64,000 nucleotides of DNA from Tillus elongatus. Lineage: Eukaryota > Arthropoda > Insecta > Coleoptera > Cleridae. Of the stretch, positions 52,030 to 64,000 are shown in pieces. The DNA lies in assembly GCA_964006375.1 (NCBI GenBank), contig OZ023267.1, positions 34,483,766 through 34,547,765 on the forward strand, written 5' to 3'. The translations under genes were made by a program, and so were the position numbers. Within the stretch, counting starts at the first letter, position 1. The number at the start of each line of letters is the position of its first letter. The notes below the pieces were generated by a model that did not search any database, had not been told where the DNA came from, and saw only the letters and a program-made list of their open reading frames with translations.

Positions 52030-53925
52030 AATCAATTTTATTAACTTACAGCAGTTTTAAAGAACTTATATTCCTTGTAAAGTCAGAAATCAAAAGTGCC
52101 TATAACCATTATGTTGAAGGGATCGAGACATCGATATCAAGTAATCCAAAATATTTTTGGGGCTTACTTCCACAGTAAGCAGAAGACTTTAAGGATTCCT
52201 GTATCTAGGACTTATGAGGGTGTTGCCCTAACCGACCCAGTCTCTATTGCAAATGGGTTTTCGCGTTATTTTATGATTGTGGGTTTGCCAAGCTTTTTGC
52301 CTTCCGATGGCAACTGCGATGCTGGTGCAAATTGTTATTCTATCATTATTGATAGCATTTCTGATCAAGATATATTTCTTTCAATCAAAACACTTAAAAA
52401 CAATTTTACGTCTGGTGATAATCAGATTCCAAGTTTTTTAGTAAAGGATTGTCGTTATATTTTTGTTCGACCTCTATACTATATTTTTAATTTATCGCTG
52501 AAGTATTGTGTTTTTCCTTAGGTGTAGAAGATCGCTAGAATCACACTCGTACATAAGCATGAGAGCAAATCAGAGATATCTAATTATAGACCCATATCAG
52601 CATTATCCAACTTTGCTAAAGTTTTCTAAATGTCGTTATGCAGATTGATTTATTTGTCTCTTAGTTGTCACCTCTCACCTTGTCAACATCGCTTCATTAC
52701 AAAGCGCTCCACTTGTACCAACGTACTGAAGAATACGCAATACATCTCGGATGTTCTTGAGAAAAAAGGGTCATGTGGATGTATCATTTTGTCTAAGTTG
52801 GATGTGCTGGGCTGTTTCTCTCCACTGCCTCAACTCCTTGGGTCATATATGTCGAACAGAAAGCAAGGGACATCGTTCCGAGGAGTATTCTACCACCTCG
52901 GGTGTACCTCAGGGGTTAAATGTGAGGCCTCTTCTGCGTGGATTCGTCCTGTTCAAGACTGCTGTGTCCTTCAGGCAGAGATTGACAGGGTTATGCGTGG
53001 TGTCATCGGAATCCTCGAAGCATGAACATCTCTAGGTGCAAAGTAACGAGTTTTTCCAGGAAAAAAATGCCACCTTTTTGCCTATGCGTACTGGGATGTC
53101 ATTATTCCACGTTACAGTAACACAGTAAAAGATTTGGGGGTTGTATTCGAACCAAGTGCTTTCCTTTAGTTACCACGTCTCGCAAACAATTTCATCAGCT
53201 CTACGCATGCATGGATTTTTTATACGGAATTGCAGTAACTTTGTCAATTTTCAGTCTCTAAAAACACTATACAATGGTTACATTAGGTCGAGGCTTGAGT
53301 ACTGTTGCCTGGTGTGAAGATCATATTCTAACCGTTATGTATCCAGTCTGGAGACAGTTCAAGAAAAGTTCTTCAAGTACCGCTATTTTAAAGTTAATGG
53401 TTGGTACCCGCCTAAAAGTGTCGAGTAACAAAGCTTGCTAGTGAATTTTGATGAGATGTCACTACTTAATCGCAGAGTAACGTTGTCACTAAAGTTTTTA
53501 TACGGTCTGCTACATAACAGGGTAGATTCTCCAAACATTTTATCCCAGATTAATTTCCTGGTATCTTTACTTTACTTTACTTTTACTTTACTGTCCTCAG
53601 AGTAGGTCCAATTTAATGATAGGTTCCCCACTGTATATCATTTTACCAAACTTTAATAGTATCTGCCAAATCTGTGACATAAACGCGGACACAACTTGTC
53701 AATTGTTTTATTTACATTTGTTTAGGATTTTTGAGAATAAACATTATACTTTGTTATTTTGGCTCTGTGCATCTTTTGTGTCAAACCAGAATTTTGGTAT
53801 TTTTTATTGCTCTATTTTTTTCTTAATGATGCTTGGTTATTATATATTGTATTCTGACAATAGGTACTATTCTTAATGTTCTGTAAAAGGAAATTACTTC
53901 GGTTGGGCAGTTAAATAAATAAATA
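52030..53925 (+). mobile_element. LINE family C relic, longer copy
   Basis: Plus-strand Jockey/CR1-like LINE from the linker before RT to a TAAATAAATAAATAA tail (53911-53925). Many frameshifts; endonuclease not found. Confidence 0.8.
52040..53580 (+). pseudogene. LINE-C reverse transcriptase, heavily frameshifted
   Basis: Linker: VEGIETSISSNPKYFWG and RTYEGVALTDPVSIANGFSR. Fingers: NNFTSGDNQIPSFLVKDCR, then after a stop SNYRPISALSNFAKVF. Next come QHRFITKRSTCTNVLKNTQY and a degraded DLSKAFD region, then TSGVPQGLNVRPLL (motif B). The YADD block is not readable. C-terminal part: KDLGVVFEPSAF, RLEYCCLV, EMSLLNRRVTLSLKFLYGLL and HNRVDSPNIL, parallel to the copy at 27.6 kb. Confidence 0.8.
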
Positions 53926-54819
53926 ATGGTCATCATCATCATAGTCTAAAGGCGATGTCGTTTTGTCGTCGCAACTATGACTTTAAGTCTTCAGCAGCTC
54001 TGTTTATTTCATTGTAGCTGCCACACATCATCAATCGTGGCAAGTTTTCCCAAAGTTTTTGCCTTGGTCTACCTCTTGTCTGTTTTCCAAGTATAAAAGT
54101 CCTTCAGATAATTGTGGTGGCTGCCCTGAGAGGTCGCCCTTAAAATGTGGTAACCAGCGACAGTCACTTATATGTTAAAAGGGCCAAAACCCTACGGAAT
54201 GTCCGTTATAAATTAACCCCACCGATTGTCACCAAAATACCTAATTTATTACTTTCATATGGTCAATACGTATGGTATTGGTGACAAAAATTTCAGAAAA
54301 AATGTGAAGTTCAAAATAAATATAAAAAAATATATATAAAACATGATTTGGGAAAGCCAATTTTTTCTCTGTCGGTCTGTCTTTATATATGTCTGTCTGT
54401 AGGTAGCAACGATATTTTTAGAATCGATTTATATATAGTATTCAAATTTGGTATATAGTGTAGCACAAGACAAACGAAAGGCTTCGGATTGTTTTTGAAT
54501 ATAATCTCCACAGGGGGAGATAATGGACTCCTATAACGCGCGTTCTAATCTCAGTTTGTGAATATTTTTTTTAATTTTTTAAGTCTTGTTTCATTTTATC
54601 GATGTCTGTTCAGATTGTGTCATTCCGATGAATTTTTTAGCGAGTTTTTGTGTGACAAATTCAACTAGGACGAGATGAACACTTTTAAGACTTAATTCGA
54701 TTTGAATAGCACATCTGGTTGTTTGTTATTGCCCTAAATTAGTGAAACCGTTCCATACTTAATACAGCCGTAGACCTTTCCCGTGGCTACACAAGTGCTT
54801 GTTTTAGGAAATTTTATTT
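53926..54819. other. No gene; one repeat copy
   Basis: 54355-54500 is an inverted copy of the AGACAGAC-bearing repeat at 49.4-50 kb (GTCTGTCTGTAGG, ATTCAAATTTGGTATA). The rest is unclassified. Confidence 0.45.
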
Positions 54820-55365
54820 AATTACTAAAATATTCCAAGAAAATTCATTTCAAATAGACCCTTTCTCTGATGCTTTGACAGTAGTTTTAGTTAAGTTTAT
54901 GGTTGAACGGTCTATAATTTTTAGCTAATTTTCGTAGAAAAACTTCGTTAATGACGAAACCGCGGCTTTTGAATTCTAAAAACATGTCTTCAAATGAGCT
55001 CCCGTGGCGTCACAAGTGCTTTTTCTTGACTGCAACCGATTTCAGTTTTTACTAGACGCAGCAAGTGCGTTATGGCAGCGAATTTTCATTAAAGTTTCAA
55101 ATTTCAATAGCTCAATTTGCTATTAACCTAACGCTCGTTGGCCAGGAACCAGTTATTTCGGGAAAATTTTAAGTCTGTTTTCGGGAAATTTTTGTACATT
55201 TTCAAACGATAAAGTCATTTTTATGAAATATGGTACATTGTTTTTACTATATAGGTTATACTGGTAACCAAATTTCATGCCTGCTTTCTTTAAAAAAAGA
55301 CATATTTGTTATTAAAAACATTGTAATAAAAATTCACTACCATAACGCACTTGCTGCGTCCAGAC
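54820..55365 (+). mobile_element. TA-core family element without TA array
   Basis: Interior (AATTCATTTCAAATAGACCC), a broken inner H-end near 54935, the inverted module GACGCAGCAAGTGCGTTATG, and a complete C-end (CTACCATAACGCACTTGCTG) before a T-run. Confidence 0.6.
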
Positions 55366-55984
55366 TTTTTTTTCGCACCTTATGTCTCTGTTTTCGCCTA
55401 TTTTATTTTTTTTACACTCGGAAATTTACTATTATTTCAACGACTTATCTAAAATTTCACTGATAAATTGTAAATAAAATCAGTTTTCTATCATCTTGAA
55501 AACCCTGTTTCCGAATCTTATCGCTTAAGAAAACTATCACTTGAACGGAATCCCTGACCACCGTAAATTCCCTAATTTTCCCAGACGTTACTCTGTCGCG
55601 AGTAGTGCCCGAGTAATTTCTTTCATTCTTGTGAAAAATTATCACACTACATAAAAATATGTTTTGATTCTAATATTTTTTCACAACTTTTTGTGAAAAA
55701 AATATCATATGAAATATTTTAGACAACAATTCTTTTTAGCGATTTTTAGTGAAATCTTATAATCCAATTTTTTTGCGGATTTTCATCCAAAACGTTTCGA
55801 TAATTTTACAGGAAAAAGCTTTTTCACTTAAGTTGGATAGAAAAATTGTGTTAGTCAATGTTTATAGAAAGATTTGATCGGTCAACAAAGTGGAATACAT
55901 TATTCAAACTGGTTCTATCAGGTTGGCTAATGAACTTGGGTAAGCCGTTTATAAAATGGAATTCCTGCAAAATTTATAGTTTTC
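55366..55984. other. No gene seen
   Basis: AT-rich. The short minus ORF at 55457-55645 has no recognised features. Confidence 0.35.
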
Positions 55985-56160
55985 GCTTCGTTAATCGCTT
56001 GAATGAGTTCGTTAGTCAACCTGATGAAACTTATTTTCCTGAAATCAAATTTTTTTCTCGAACAAATTTGTATTTCCGAAAGAATTATTTCGTTACATTC
56101 CGTGATTTGTAATAGTTTTATGCAAATTAGCTACCATAACGCACTTGCTGCATCCAAACT
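55985..56160 (+). mobile_element. TA-core element remnant with C-end
   Basis: Core words (TTGAATGAGTTCGTTAG) and C-end (CTACCATAACGCACTTGCTG) survive; the H-end and TA array are absent. Confidence 0.5.
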
Positions 56161-56228
56161 GTTTTCCTATTTCCCTATTTATATTGGCATATATGATTCA
56201 ATACGCTAGCTTAAAAAAGAAAAATTCA

Positions 56229-56600
56229 GAGCCTCGGTGGTTCAGTGGTAAAAACGTGTGCCACTGAACCGAAGGGTACTGGGTTCGATTCTCAGGGGGT
56301 TATCCTTTCACTTTTTCAGTGCACACTGTAACATTTATATTAACCGAGGTCGTGGCATTGTATTTGAGCAAATTAAATGTCTGCACGTTTTGCCCTTCGG
56401 AGGGGGCGTTAAGCCGTCGGTCCCGTATCCATGCGATGTTGGGCACGTTAAAGATCCATACTATCTTTACAGAAAGGCAGGGGTTCGGCAAAATTTACAG
56501 GGTAGTGAGGTGAAACTGCTCCCTGGAGTTGGTGATTGGCCATAGTCGCGGAAATTCACCGACGTTAAAGAAACAAAAGACACACACACAACACACAAAT
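56229..56600 (+). mobile_element. SINE, copy 6 (best-preserved head and tail)
   Basis: Starts GAGCCTCGGTGGTTCAGTGG (A box), B box GGTTCGATTCT, body with GGGGGCGTTAAGCCGTCGG and GTTGGGCACGTTAAAGATCC. Its tail CATAGTCGCGGAAATTCACC ends in a CA-rich run. About 370 bases. The GTTAAGCC...GGCACGTTAAAG core looks like a conserved SINE central domain shared among invertebrates; I cannot name the superfamily with certainty. Confidence 0.88.
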
Positions 56601-56902
56601 AATAATTAACCGATTTTGATGAAACTTGTCATATACGTCCCTTTTTTAAATGGTTTGAATAGGCTTCTTATTAAAAAAAACTCGAAAGGTTTTTGGGTGA
56701 AAATTTTAGATTTTATATAGAAAAAAGATTTATATCTTAAAAAATAATCTCAGCTTAAGTCCATTTTTTAGGATTAAAAAAGAATCATATAATGTATTTA
56801 AATAAAGTTTTAGTTTCTGCTGTTGTTAAAGCTAGGTTTCTATTTGAACCTGATTGAAAAAACTGGTTTTAGTGATTACCTCAACCTTATTTCTTAGCGA
56901 TT
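56601..56902. other. Core debris of a TA-core element
   Basis: AATAATTAACCGATTTTGAT at 56601 and ATTTTAGA-type sequence; no ends preserved. Confidence 0.4.
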
Positions 56903-57998
56903 ATTAATTAATTTTCTTCAGAAAAAAATCACGAATGAGGATATCCCGACTTTTGAATTTTGAAATCGATAACTCAAAAAATAATGGGCCGATTATAATC
57001 AAATTTAGTGAATACCTTCCTTTCGAAAGTGGCTTGGACAAGTTCGTTAGCGAGGAAAATCGGCCCAGGTTTATTTATACCTCCGGAAATAACAAAGCAA
57101 GGGCAACCAAATTTGGTGAGCGGCTTTACAAAATTATAGGTAAAGTACCTACCAAAATTTAGCTCTGTTGGTCAAAAGGCAAAAAAGTTATAGGCATTTA
57201 AAGAAAAATAAATTGGGGGTTTCCTCAGAACGTCAAAGTTGCGTTTTAAAACGTCAAAACATTTAGAACTTGAATCTAATACGGGCTGTGGAAAGAAAAT
57301 GTCTAAAGAAGAATGTTTTACAAACCCTGAAGTCTTAGTTTCAACCGTCCTTGTCCTTCATTTTACTAAAATGATTCCATAAAATTCATTTCAAATAGAC
57401 CTTAGATATAGAGTTTATCGTTTAATGGTATATAATTTTTGTCGAATGTTTGTAAAAAAATTAATAAAGCTTAATATATCCGTTATTATACAAGATATGA
57501 AAAAATTTTATACATTAATTAGAGAGTGTCTTGAGCTACATCTTAAAAAGTATTTATACAATCACAGGCTGGCCCATAAGTCGTTAGTGATACACATTTT
57601 CTTTTCTTTTTTTAGTCGAGCACGCCTTATTGCATTTTTGCATTTTCCATTGAAATATAAGGCACGTTTGTAAAAAAAGAAATTCTGGGCGCAGCAAGTG
57701 CGTTATGATACCGAATTGTGATCAAATGCTTCATACTTGAATAGCTCAATTTGCTATTAACCTATAAGGTTGACCAAGAAATAAGTTTTTTCGAGAAAAC
57801 TACAAATTTACTTTCTAAAATTTTTGTACATTTTCAAACAATAATGTTATATTGATGAAACATGGCACATTGTTTTTACTATATAGGTTATACTGATAAC
57901 CAAATTTGTCGCCTGCTTTTTTTAAAAAAACACATTTTTGCTATTAAAAACATTTTAATGAAAATTCACTACCATAACACACTTGCTGTGTCCAGACT
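56903..57998 (+). mobile_element. TA-core family element, long form without TA array
   Basis: H-end (AATTTTCTTCAGAAAAAAAT), then GACTTTTGAATTTTGAAATC fused straight to GATAACTCAAAAAATAATGG, so the shared block and (TA)n are deleted. Interior and C-end (CTACCATAACACACTTGCTG) follow. Confidence 0.7.
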
Positions 57999-58426
57999 TT
58001 TAAAACAAAGGAGTTGGTAACAATAGCAAGAAGACGCAAAGTGTCTGCAGTATCATATGCTCTAATTATAAAGCGATGTTTGCTCTTTAAATGAGTAATT
58101 AACTATATCCTACATGCTTGGTGGTCTAACAACAGGCTACAAAATAATTTACACAGGGTCACATATCTCTTTGGCTAACAGATCCGTCAGGATAAGGTTA
58201 CTTTCAAGGAAAGCGTGAACTACATACTTAACGACGATGGCGAAGCGAAGGTGCAAGGAGGCTCAAACATAAGAGCTGGGCGTTTTGCCTCGGCTTAGTA
58301 TTACTTTTTTATAATTAGATAAGAGATAACTTAATCTTTATTATTTTACAAACGTTTGGGATTTAGTAGATATTTTTAACTATTGACACATCTAAAAGAT
58401 TTTTCATGTTTCTCAGTTAAAAAAAA
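57999..58426. other. No gene seen
   Basis: Unclassified spacer. Confidence 0.4.
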
Positions 58427-59160
<734 letters not shown>

Positions 59161-59283
59161 GCGCGGAAATTATTTTTTGCGTGACTACGTTGTTCCTTTA
59201 CTATATATAAACAGCTAAACAGTTTTAGCTATATTTTCTTTTGAAAAAAACTAGGATATCTTTTTTTCATTATAAATTAAAAA

Positions 59284-60330
59284 ATTCGGGACGCAGCAAG
59301 TGCGTTATAATAGTGAATTTTCATAAGAATTTTACACTATTAGTACGGCGTATTACTAAAAGTAATATTTTTAATTTAAAAAGACGTCAAAGATCGGGTT
59401 TAGAGTTCCTAATACAAGCTCATTTGAAGAATTTCCCTTTCTATTATTATAAAAAATATTCAAATCTTCTGTTCTAGCGCCTTTAAAAAAAACATTGAAT
59501 GCCCAAAATTCAATTTTCTATGACGCTAGAAAATTAAAACTTAGTGAATCTAGATATTGTAGGTCTCTTTAAAAGAAACTTGTATTACAAATTCCATTAA
59601 AAATACAAAAGCTTATTCAAATAACTTACCTACTCGTGTGTGTGTTTTGTTTCCTTAACGTCGGCTTATTTCCGCGACTATGGCCAATCACCGACGCCAG
59701 GGAGCAGTTTCACCCCACTATCCTGGAAATTTGGCCGAACCCCTGCCTTTATGTAAGGAGGGCAGTGATCTTTAACGTGCCCAACATCACATGGACACGG
59801 GACCGACGGCTTTACGCCCCCTCTGAAGGGCGGAGCGTGCAGATATTCAACTTGCTCAAATACAATGCCAGAACCTTGGTTGATGTTAATGTTACAGTTT
59901 GTACTAAAAAAGTGAAAGGATAACCCTGGGATCGAACCCTGTACCCTTCGGTTCAGAGGCACACGTTCTTACCCCTGAACCACCGAGGCTCTAACTCACC
60001 TACTTGAACAATTACTCAAGTTAATAACGTTAATATTCTTATTCTTTGATTTACATACAATCATTTACTATTTAACCTCAAAACAGAACTGTCAAACCAT
60101 TATAAATAAACAAAACACGGTCTTATTTTTTGGTTTGCAATTTTAAAAGTAATATACCGTCATTTACTTAACCTCAAAACAGAACTGTCAAACAATAATA
60201 AATAAACATAACACGTTCTTTTTCTTTAGTTTGTAATTTTAAAAGCAATGTACAATCATTTACCTAACTTTTAAACAGAACTGTCAAACTATGATAAATA
60301 AACAAAACACACTTTCCCATCTGGTTTTTA
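59284..60330 (-). mobile_element. Inverted copy of the 30.8-31.5 kb element, SINE-filled
   Basis: 59284-59631 and 59993-60330 together match 30826-31495 in reverse (GGGACGCAGCAAGTGCG end; AAAACAGAACTGTCAAAC repeated). The SINE at 59632-59992 interrupts it. Confidence 0.7.
59632..59992 (-). mobile_element. SINE, copy 7 with visible target duplication
   Basis: Minus strand, complete from head (GAGCCTCGGTGGTTCAGGGG) to a CA-rich tail (TGTGTGTG on the plus strand). Flanks ACTTACCTACT (59624-59634) and ACTCACCTACT (right side, about 59994-60004) are the duplication. The empty-site copy at 31,160 has one such sequence in reverse. Confidence 0.88.
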
Positions 60331-60409
60331 CTTAAAGTAGCTGTTGCTGCAACTTCGTGAGTCTTGTTAATTCGCAGAAGGGGATCCGAGCTTTTGATGA
60401 TCTTGTAGC

Positions 60410-61260
60410 TCATTTCAAAGACCTTTTTTTGTGTAACCATTCCAAGTTCCGTAGTTCTTTACCTCTGAGGTGTCTTGGAAGTTATAATCGGCAACGGACG
60501 ACCCTAAGCTTGCACTTAGATGTCTGTGTAGAAGCTTACAAATATCCCTATCAAATTCTCGCAACGCTTCTACTGTCCATTTCATTACTCCAATAGAGTA
60601 ACGAAGGAGTGAAACGGCAAGTATGTTGGTGGCTATCAATTTATTTGGTCCGGACAGCTCTGAGTTCCAGATTCGCCAGCGCCGCTAGCGCCGCTGTTGA
60701 TATCTACTGCGAGGAGCCTCTTTCGTTCTTGCAGCGTCCTGATTACCCGATTGCTCGAGACCCATGTACGTATGTCTCTCCGGCACCTAGATGTTTTATG
60801 GTGCCTCCGTCAATGAGCTGCGCATCATTTAGGTACCCTTGAAGTCATTTCCTCTTTAGATGAACTACAGATCACTTGTCCAAGCCAATTTCCATCCAAC
60901 TGTCACGCGCAAATTCCTGTACCACCTTGAGTGTGCTTGTTGGAGTTCGTTTTCACCACAGATATATAATTTTAGGCTATCCATATAAAATAGGTGACAA
61001 ATCCGGTGTCTTTTGTTAGAGGGTGGCCCACAAAGATAAGCTCGGGTATTGCGGAAAGCTGAACTCCACGACAGCAGCGAGATGCATAATAGAAGGGGAC
61101 CAATCTCCCTAAAAGACTCCCCTCCTATATGTTATCGGCTGTGTAAGGGTTCCTGTGCGGCTCCCGGATGATATGACAAACCACGTTCTCCACAACGACA
61201 GCTAATGTTCTGTACATTTCCCTTGCGGTTTTGGTACTGCAGGTTTGCCGAATAAATAAC
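60410..61260 (-). pseudogene. Dong/R4-like reverse transcriptase segment
   Basis: Minus strand from 61260: IREPHRNPYTADNI, a degraded RGIFQGDSLSP-like block, FYMDSLKLYI-like catalytic region (family form YMDDLKL; exact reading depends on frameshifts), VVQEFARDSWMEIGLDK, IDGGTIKHLGAGETY, then the open frame at 60415-60639 with ILAVSLLRYSIGVMKWTVEA. Multiple stops. Confidence 0.7.
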
Positions 61261-61289
61261 GCAATACATCATGGGACGTCATATCTAAC

Positions 61290-61746
61290 GCCCTGCGTTG
61301 GTCTCTCCAGGCTATGAATATATTATATTATAACTTAAGCCTGAAGGGCTTTCTCACTCCCTCAAATGGGAACACTCAGTTGTCCCAGATACTAAAGAGG
61401 TTCAGCTCAGTGTGCTGTTCTCCACGTTAAACCTGGCCGACCATAAGCAGGTCACGATATGACGCTAACGTCGGGCGAGAGAATTCAGGGCCCTCGCCTC
61501 TGAGGGCCATTACAAGTACTTGGGCATTTAACAAGTCATCTCTGTAAAGACAACTAAGGTGCGGCGAGCTGTGGAGGGCAGAGTATTGGAGCAGGATGTC
61601 AGCGACCTGTGTAGCTTTTGTCAAAAAAAGCTGGAAACCATTCAACGTGTGACGGGCGCTTGTGAATCTCTGGCCCAGTCAGATTACAAGAAACGCCATG
61701 AGAACGCGGCCACACGATCACGGCCTTATCGAGTCGAAAGACCCCC
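61290..61746 (+). pseudogene. Dong/R4-like LINE, zinc-knuckle region
   Basis: Plus strand: SEGHYKYLGI, a stop, then VRRAVEGRVLEQDVSDLCSF, CQKKLETIQRVTGAC, ESLAQSDYKKRHENAA. The C-x2-C...ETIQxVTxxC...LAQxDYKxRH pattern is the knuckle before the restriction-like endonuclease in R4/Dong/R2-type elements. Confidence 0.7.
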
Positions 61747-62340
61747 TTTTTTCATTTAGGGCTCGCCGCGTCTTTCCGCCCCGATAACACCGTACCCTTT
61801 GGCTTATTGTGAATCCTCTTTGTCTTTCCTACTCCACCCATTACAAAATCACTGTGCCTTGAACTAGTCTGTACAGCAATTGGTAGGGTGAAGTTTTATA
61901 TTGCTCTGTCTCTGGTCTAAGCTGTCCGTAGATCAGTTGTCTTTTGCGGTACAGAGCTTTACACTTGCACAGGATGTGCTGGGCTGGTGCCTCCCCCTCG
62001 CCGCAGAGTCTGAATGCCAGGTCCCCCTCGAACCGCTCCATTTTATGCAGGTGTTTCTTGACGGCCATGTGTCCCTTCAAGAGTCCTGTTATGTTCCTGA
62101 GCTGCCTTTTGCTTAGATTTAGTAGCTCTACAGCTCTCATTGAACTGGGTTCTTCAATTACTGGCTTCCCATGTCTAAGCCCTGGACAGTCTGCCCAGTA
62201 CACTTTATGTTCTTTTCTGACACAGGACGTAACGCATCCCCTGGCAGTGCTTCTCGTCACGTCCAGGACCGGTTCTGGTCCCATAAATGGTTCTGCTGAC
62301 TCTCTCTTCGCGAGACTGTTGGAAGCCCCCCTACTATAAA
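61747..62340 (-). mobile_element. LINE family B relative, 3' fragment
   Basis: Minus-strand insertion into the Dong-like LINE, with an A-tail (T-run 61747-61752). Left and right flanks both show a short A(G/A)CCCCC-like match, a possible target duplication. Confidence 0.7.
61841..62340 (-). pseudogene. RNase H end and zinc knuckle of a LINE-B relative
   Basis: NSLAKRESAEPFMGPEPVLD (end of RNase H), LNLSKRQLRNITGLLKGHMA, VKKHLHKMERFEGDLAFRLC, then CGEGEAPAQHILCKCKAL. Same domain order as the LINE-B copy at 23.0-26.3 kb (LARLGS...CGPEPAIG; CQECGETEET...CKCEA). Open for 147 codons with a natural stop at 61841. Not a host gene. Confidence 0.8.
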
Positions 62341-62737
62341 TGCAAGCTTGAATGTGTAGTTGAAAACGGTCAGGTCAGGCTGTTGTGGGACCTCTCGGTC
62401 GTCACCGACAGAGCCACAGGCCTGACATCTTGTTGACCAGGGAAACCGGAAGGGTTTCATTATGGACATTGCAGTGCAGCTCGACGACAATCTCGTTTCG
62501 AAGATAGGGGAGAAGTGACAAAAGTGCCAACCACTCGCAGTCGAGTTGGTCGACTTTTGCAAGCTGAGAGAGGTTCAGATCATCCCAGTGGTCGTATCAA
62601 CAAATGAGCTTCTAACACCAAACTGGCAGAAGCTTATCACCGTTCTTCCACTTACTACCGCTCATTTAAGAACAATGCATCCTTGCGACATCCTACATCG
62701 TCAGGAAAGTCCTATTCCTGTAATCATACTAAAATAA
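62341..62737 (+). pseudogene. Restriction-like endonuclease end of the Dong-like LINE
   Basis: CKLECVVENGQVRLLWDLSV and VTDRATGL, then in the next frame IMDIAVQLDDNLVSKIGEK, a stop, and LREVQIIPVVVSTNELL. The bulky hydrophobic-D-x-A-V-P/Q and K-x-x-x-IIPVVV pattern is the C-terminal endonuclease fold. The catalytic PD just upstream is eroded (GKPEGF). Confidence 0.7.
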
Positions 62738-62844
62738 AATGTTATGTTTACCGCTATAGTCTCTGGGTGGACAAAAATGAACGTGATGCAAATCTCTTGT
62801 TCCACTAGGGACCGAGTGCACCACGAGGGCAAAGAAAAGAACAA

Positions 62845-63025
<181 letters not shown>

Positions 63026-63649
63026 TCGACTTTATTGCATTAGTACTACTTAATTACAAATATAATTTACTTCTTATTTTCATTATTATTATTATAATAC
63101 ACCTTTGCAGATTGGTAAATCTTTTATGTTAGTTTTTAAAAAAGATGTAGATTTGTAATGTGCTTTTAACCGTATAATTTATTTAAACTGTTTAGCTTTT
63201 ATGTCACTTTCCATAACATCTTTTTGCTCAAGTTGGTAGAACACGTGCGTCACTCTTCGGTTAGGATACGTAACAATGTTACTGGCTGCATGGTGTTAAC
63301 GATGACGTTAGCATTTTCCCTCATGTGCCAGGAAGTAATCTGATTAGTGGTGTATTGTTCGTTAACAGTCCTCTCTAATCTCTAAGCATCTAAAAATCTA
63401 CCGCTCGCTTGATAAATAAATAGAGAAAGTCGAAGGCTATATAAGCCAACCAGTTAATTTTTGACGTCACTGTAACGCACATACAGTGCATTGAAAAAAT
63501 AAGAAATAGATTAATTTTCCCTGTTCTTGGTAATTTTTAAGAGAAATGATGCAAGGACTCGATTTAGATTTTTTAATGTCACCTATGAAGTAGCAATGTT
63601 TCTACCCACAGTAACCAATTGAAGGGTAACCACTCTCACAAAATATTTA
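63026..63649. other. No gene seen
   Basis: AT-rich, unclassified. Confidence 0.4.
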
Positions 63650-64000
63650 AAAACTCTGAACGCAGCAAGTGCCTTATGGTACTGAATTTTCATTAAAATG
63701 TTTTTATTGCAAATATGTGTGTTTTCTTTTTAAGAAAGCAGGCATAAATTTTGGTTACCAGTATAAACTATATAGTAAAAACAATGTGCCGTGTTTTATA
63801 CAAATAACTTTATTGTGTGAAAATGTACAAAAATTTCCAAAAGTAAACTTAAAGTGTTCCCGGAAAAACTCGTTTCTTGGTCAACCTTAATAGCAAATTG
63901 GGCTATTCAAATATGAAGCATTTGATCAAAATTCGCAACCATAACGCACTTGCTGCATCCAGAATATCTTTTCTTACAAACATGCATTATATTTCGATGG
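63650..64000 (-). mobile_element. TA-core family element running out of the window
   Basis: Inverted C-end (CTGAACGCAGCAAGTGCCTT) at 63656, long-form interior (AAGAAAGCAGGCAT, ACAATGTGCCGTG), and a second C-end-type module (CATAACGCACTTGCTGC) at 63941 continuing past the end. Confidence 0.6.

Noticed and set aside
61841..62284. Intact 147-codon frame as a possible host gene
   Set aside because: RNase H end plus CCHC knuckle identical in layout to the LINE-B C-terminus, with an A-tail on the same strand.
63226..63300. tRNA-like A-box (GCTCAAGTTGGTAGAAC)
   Set aside because: No B box at the right distance and no cloverleaf pairing.

Overview
This is eukaryotic, AT-rich, repeat-dominated DNA, most likely from an arthropod (probably an insect). 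The evidence is a spliced gene with GT/AG introns and a TATA box, piggyBac, mariner and IS630-type DNA transposons, a canonical Helitron, several LINE clades, tRNA-derived SINEs and about 17 long (TA)n arrays. The species cannot be named from the sequence. There are no bacterial-style genes, operons, rRNA or CRISPR arrays.

Host-gene content. One convincing gene lies on the minus strand and appears to span most of the window. A signal-peptide exon (51,324-51,396) has a TATA box 66 bases upstream and a strong GT donor in phase 1. Two downstream exons (26,938-27,242 and 4,391-4,872) each start at a polypyrimidine-AG acceptor, are in the matching phase, and end in a stop codon. Their products align without gaps over 90 residues, from one conserved Cys through an Asn-Trp to a Ser-Pro-x-x-Gly-Ile...Phe-x-Cys end. 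The simplest reading is one secreted two-cysteine protein gene with alternative homologous last exons. The alternative is two tandem paralogues, one of which has lost its first exon or keeps it out of view. This is the best candidate for an undescribed system here.

Mobile layer, left to right. 1-1.3 kb: partial TA-core element. 2.5-6 kb: three SINE copies, a foldback MITE and terminal exon B. 6.3-9.2 kb: TA-core element and a 5'-truncated LINE (family A). 9.5-13.2 kb: SINE, TA-core elements and foldback repeats. 13.7-17.6 kb: more TA-core elements. 17.8-21.2 kb: decayed IS630/DDE_3 transposon carrying a nested, internally deleted mariner. 21.8-26.4 kb: RNase H-bearing LINE (family B) split by LINE-A copy 2. 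26.9 kb: terminal exon A. 27.5-31.5 kb: LINE-C fragment and a DDE_3 transposon with about 280-bp inverted repeats. 32.1-38.1 kb: SINE, then a piggyBac element split by 3.8 kb of TA-core insertions. 38.9-40.5 kb: decayed LINE-A copy 3. 41-47 kb: a 190-bp tandem repeat and TA-core elements. 47.6-48.9 kb: Helitron end. 50-51 kb: second SINE family, foldback MITE and TA arrays. 51.4 kb: signal-peptide exon. 52-53.9 kb: LINE-C relic. 54.8-60.3 kb: TA-core elements and SINEs. 60.4-63.0 kb: Dong/R4-like LINE with an inverted 5' part, split by a LINE-B fragment and ending in a (TAA)n tract.

The dominant repeat is a family with a hairpin at one end, a (TA)n core and a second hairpin at the other end, always set in T-runs. 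The layout resembles the non-autonomous Helentron derivatives called HINE/DINE-1, but I see no autonomous partner. Boundaries given for decayed repeats are approximate, usually within 10-30 bases. All assignments come from reading the sequence, not from database searches.
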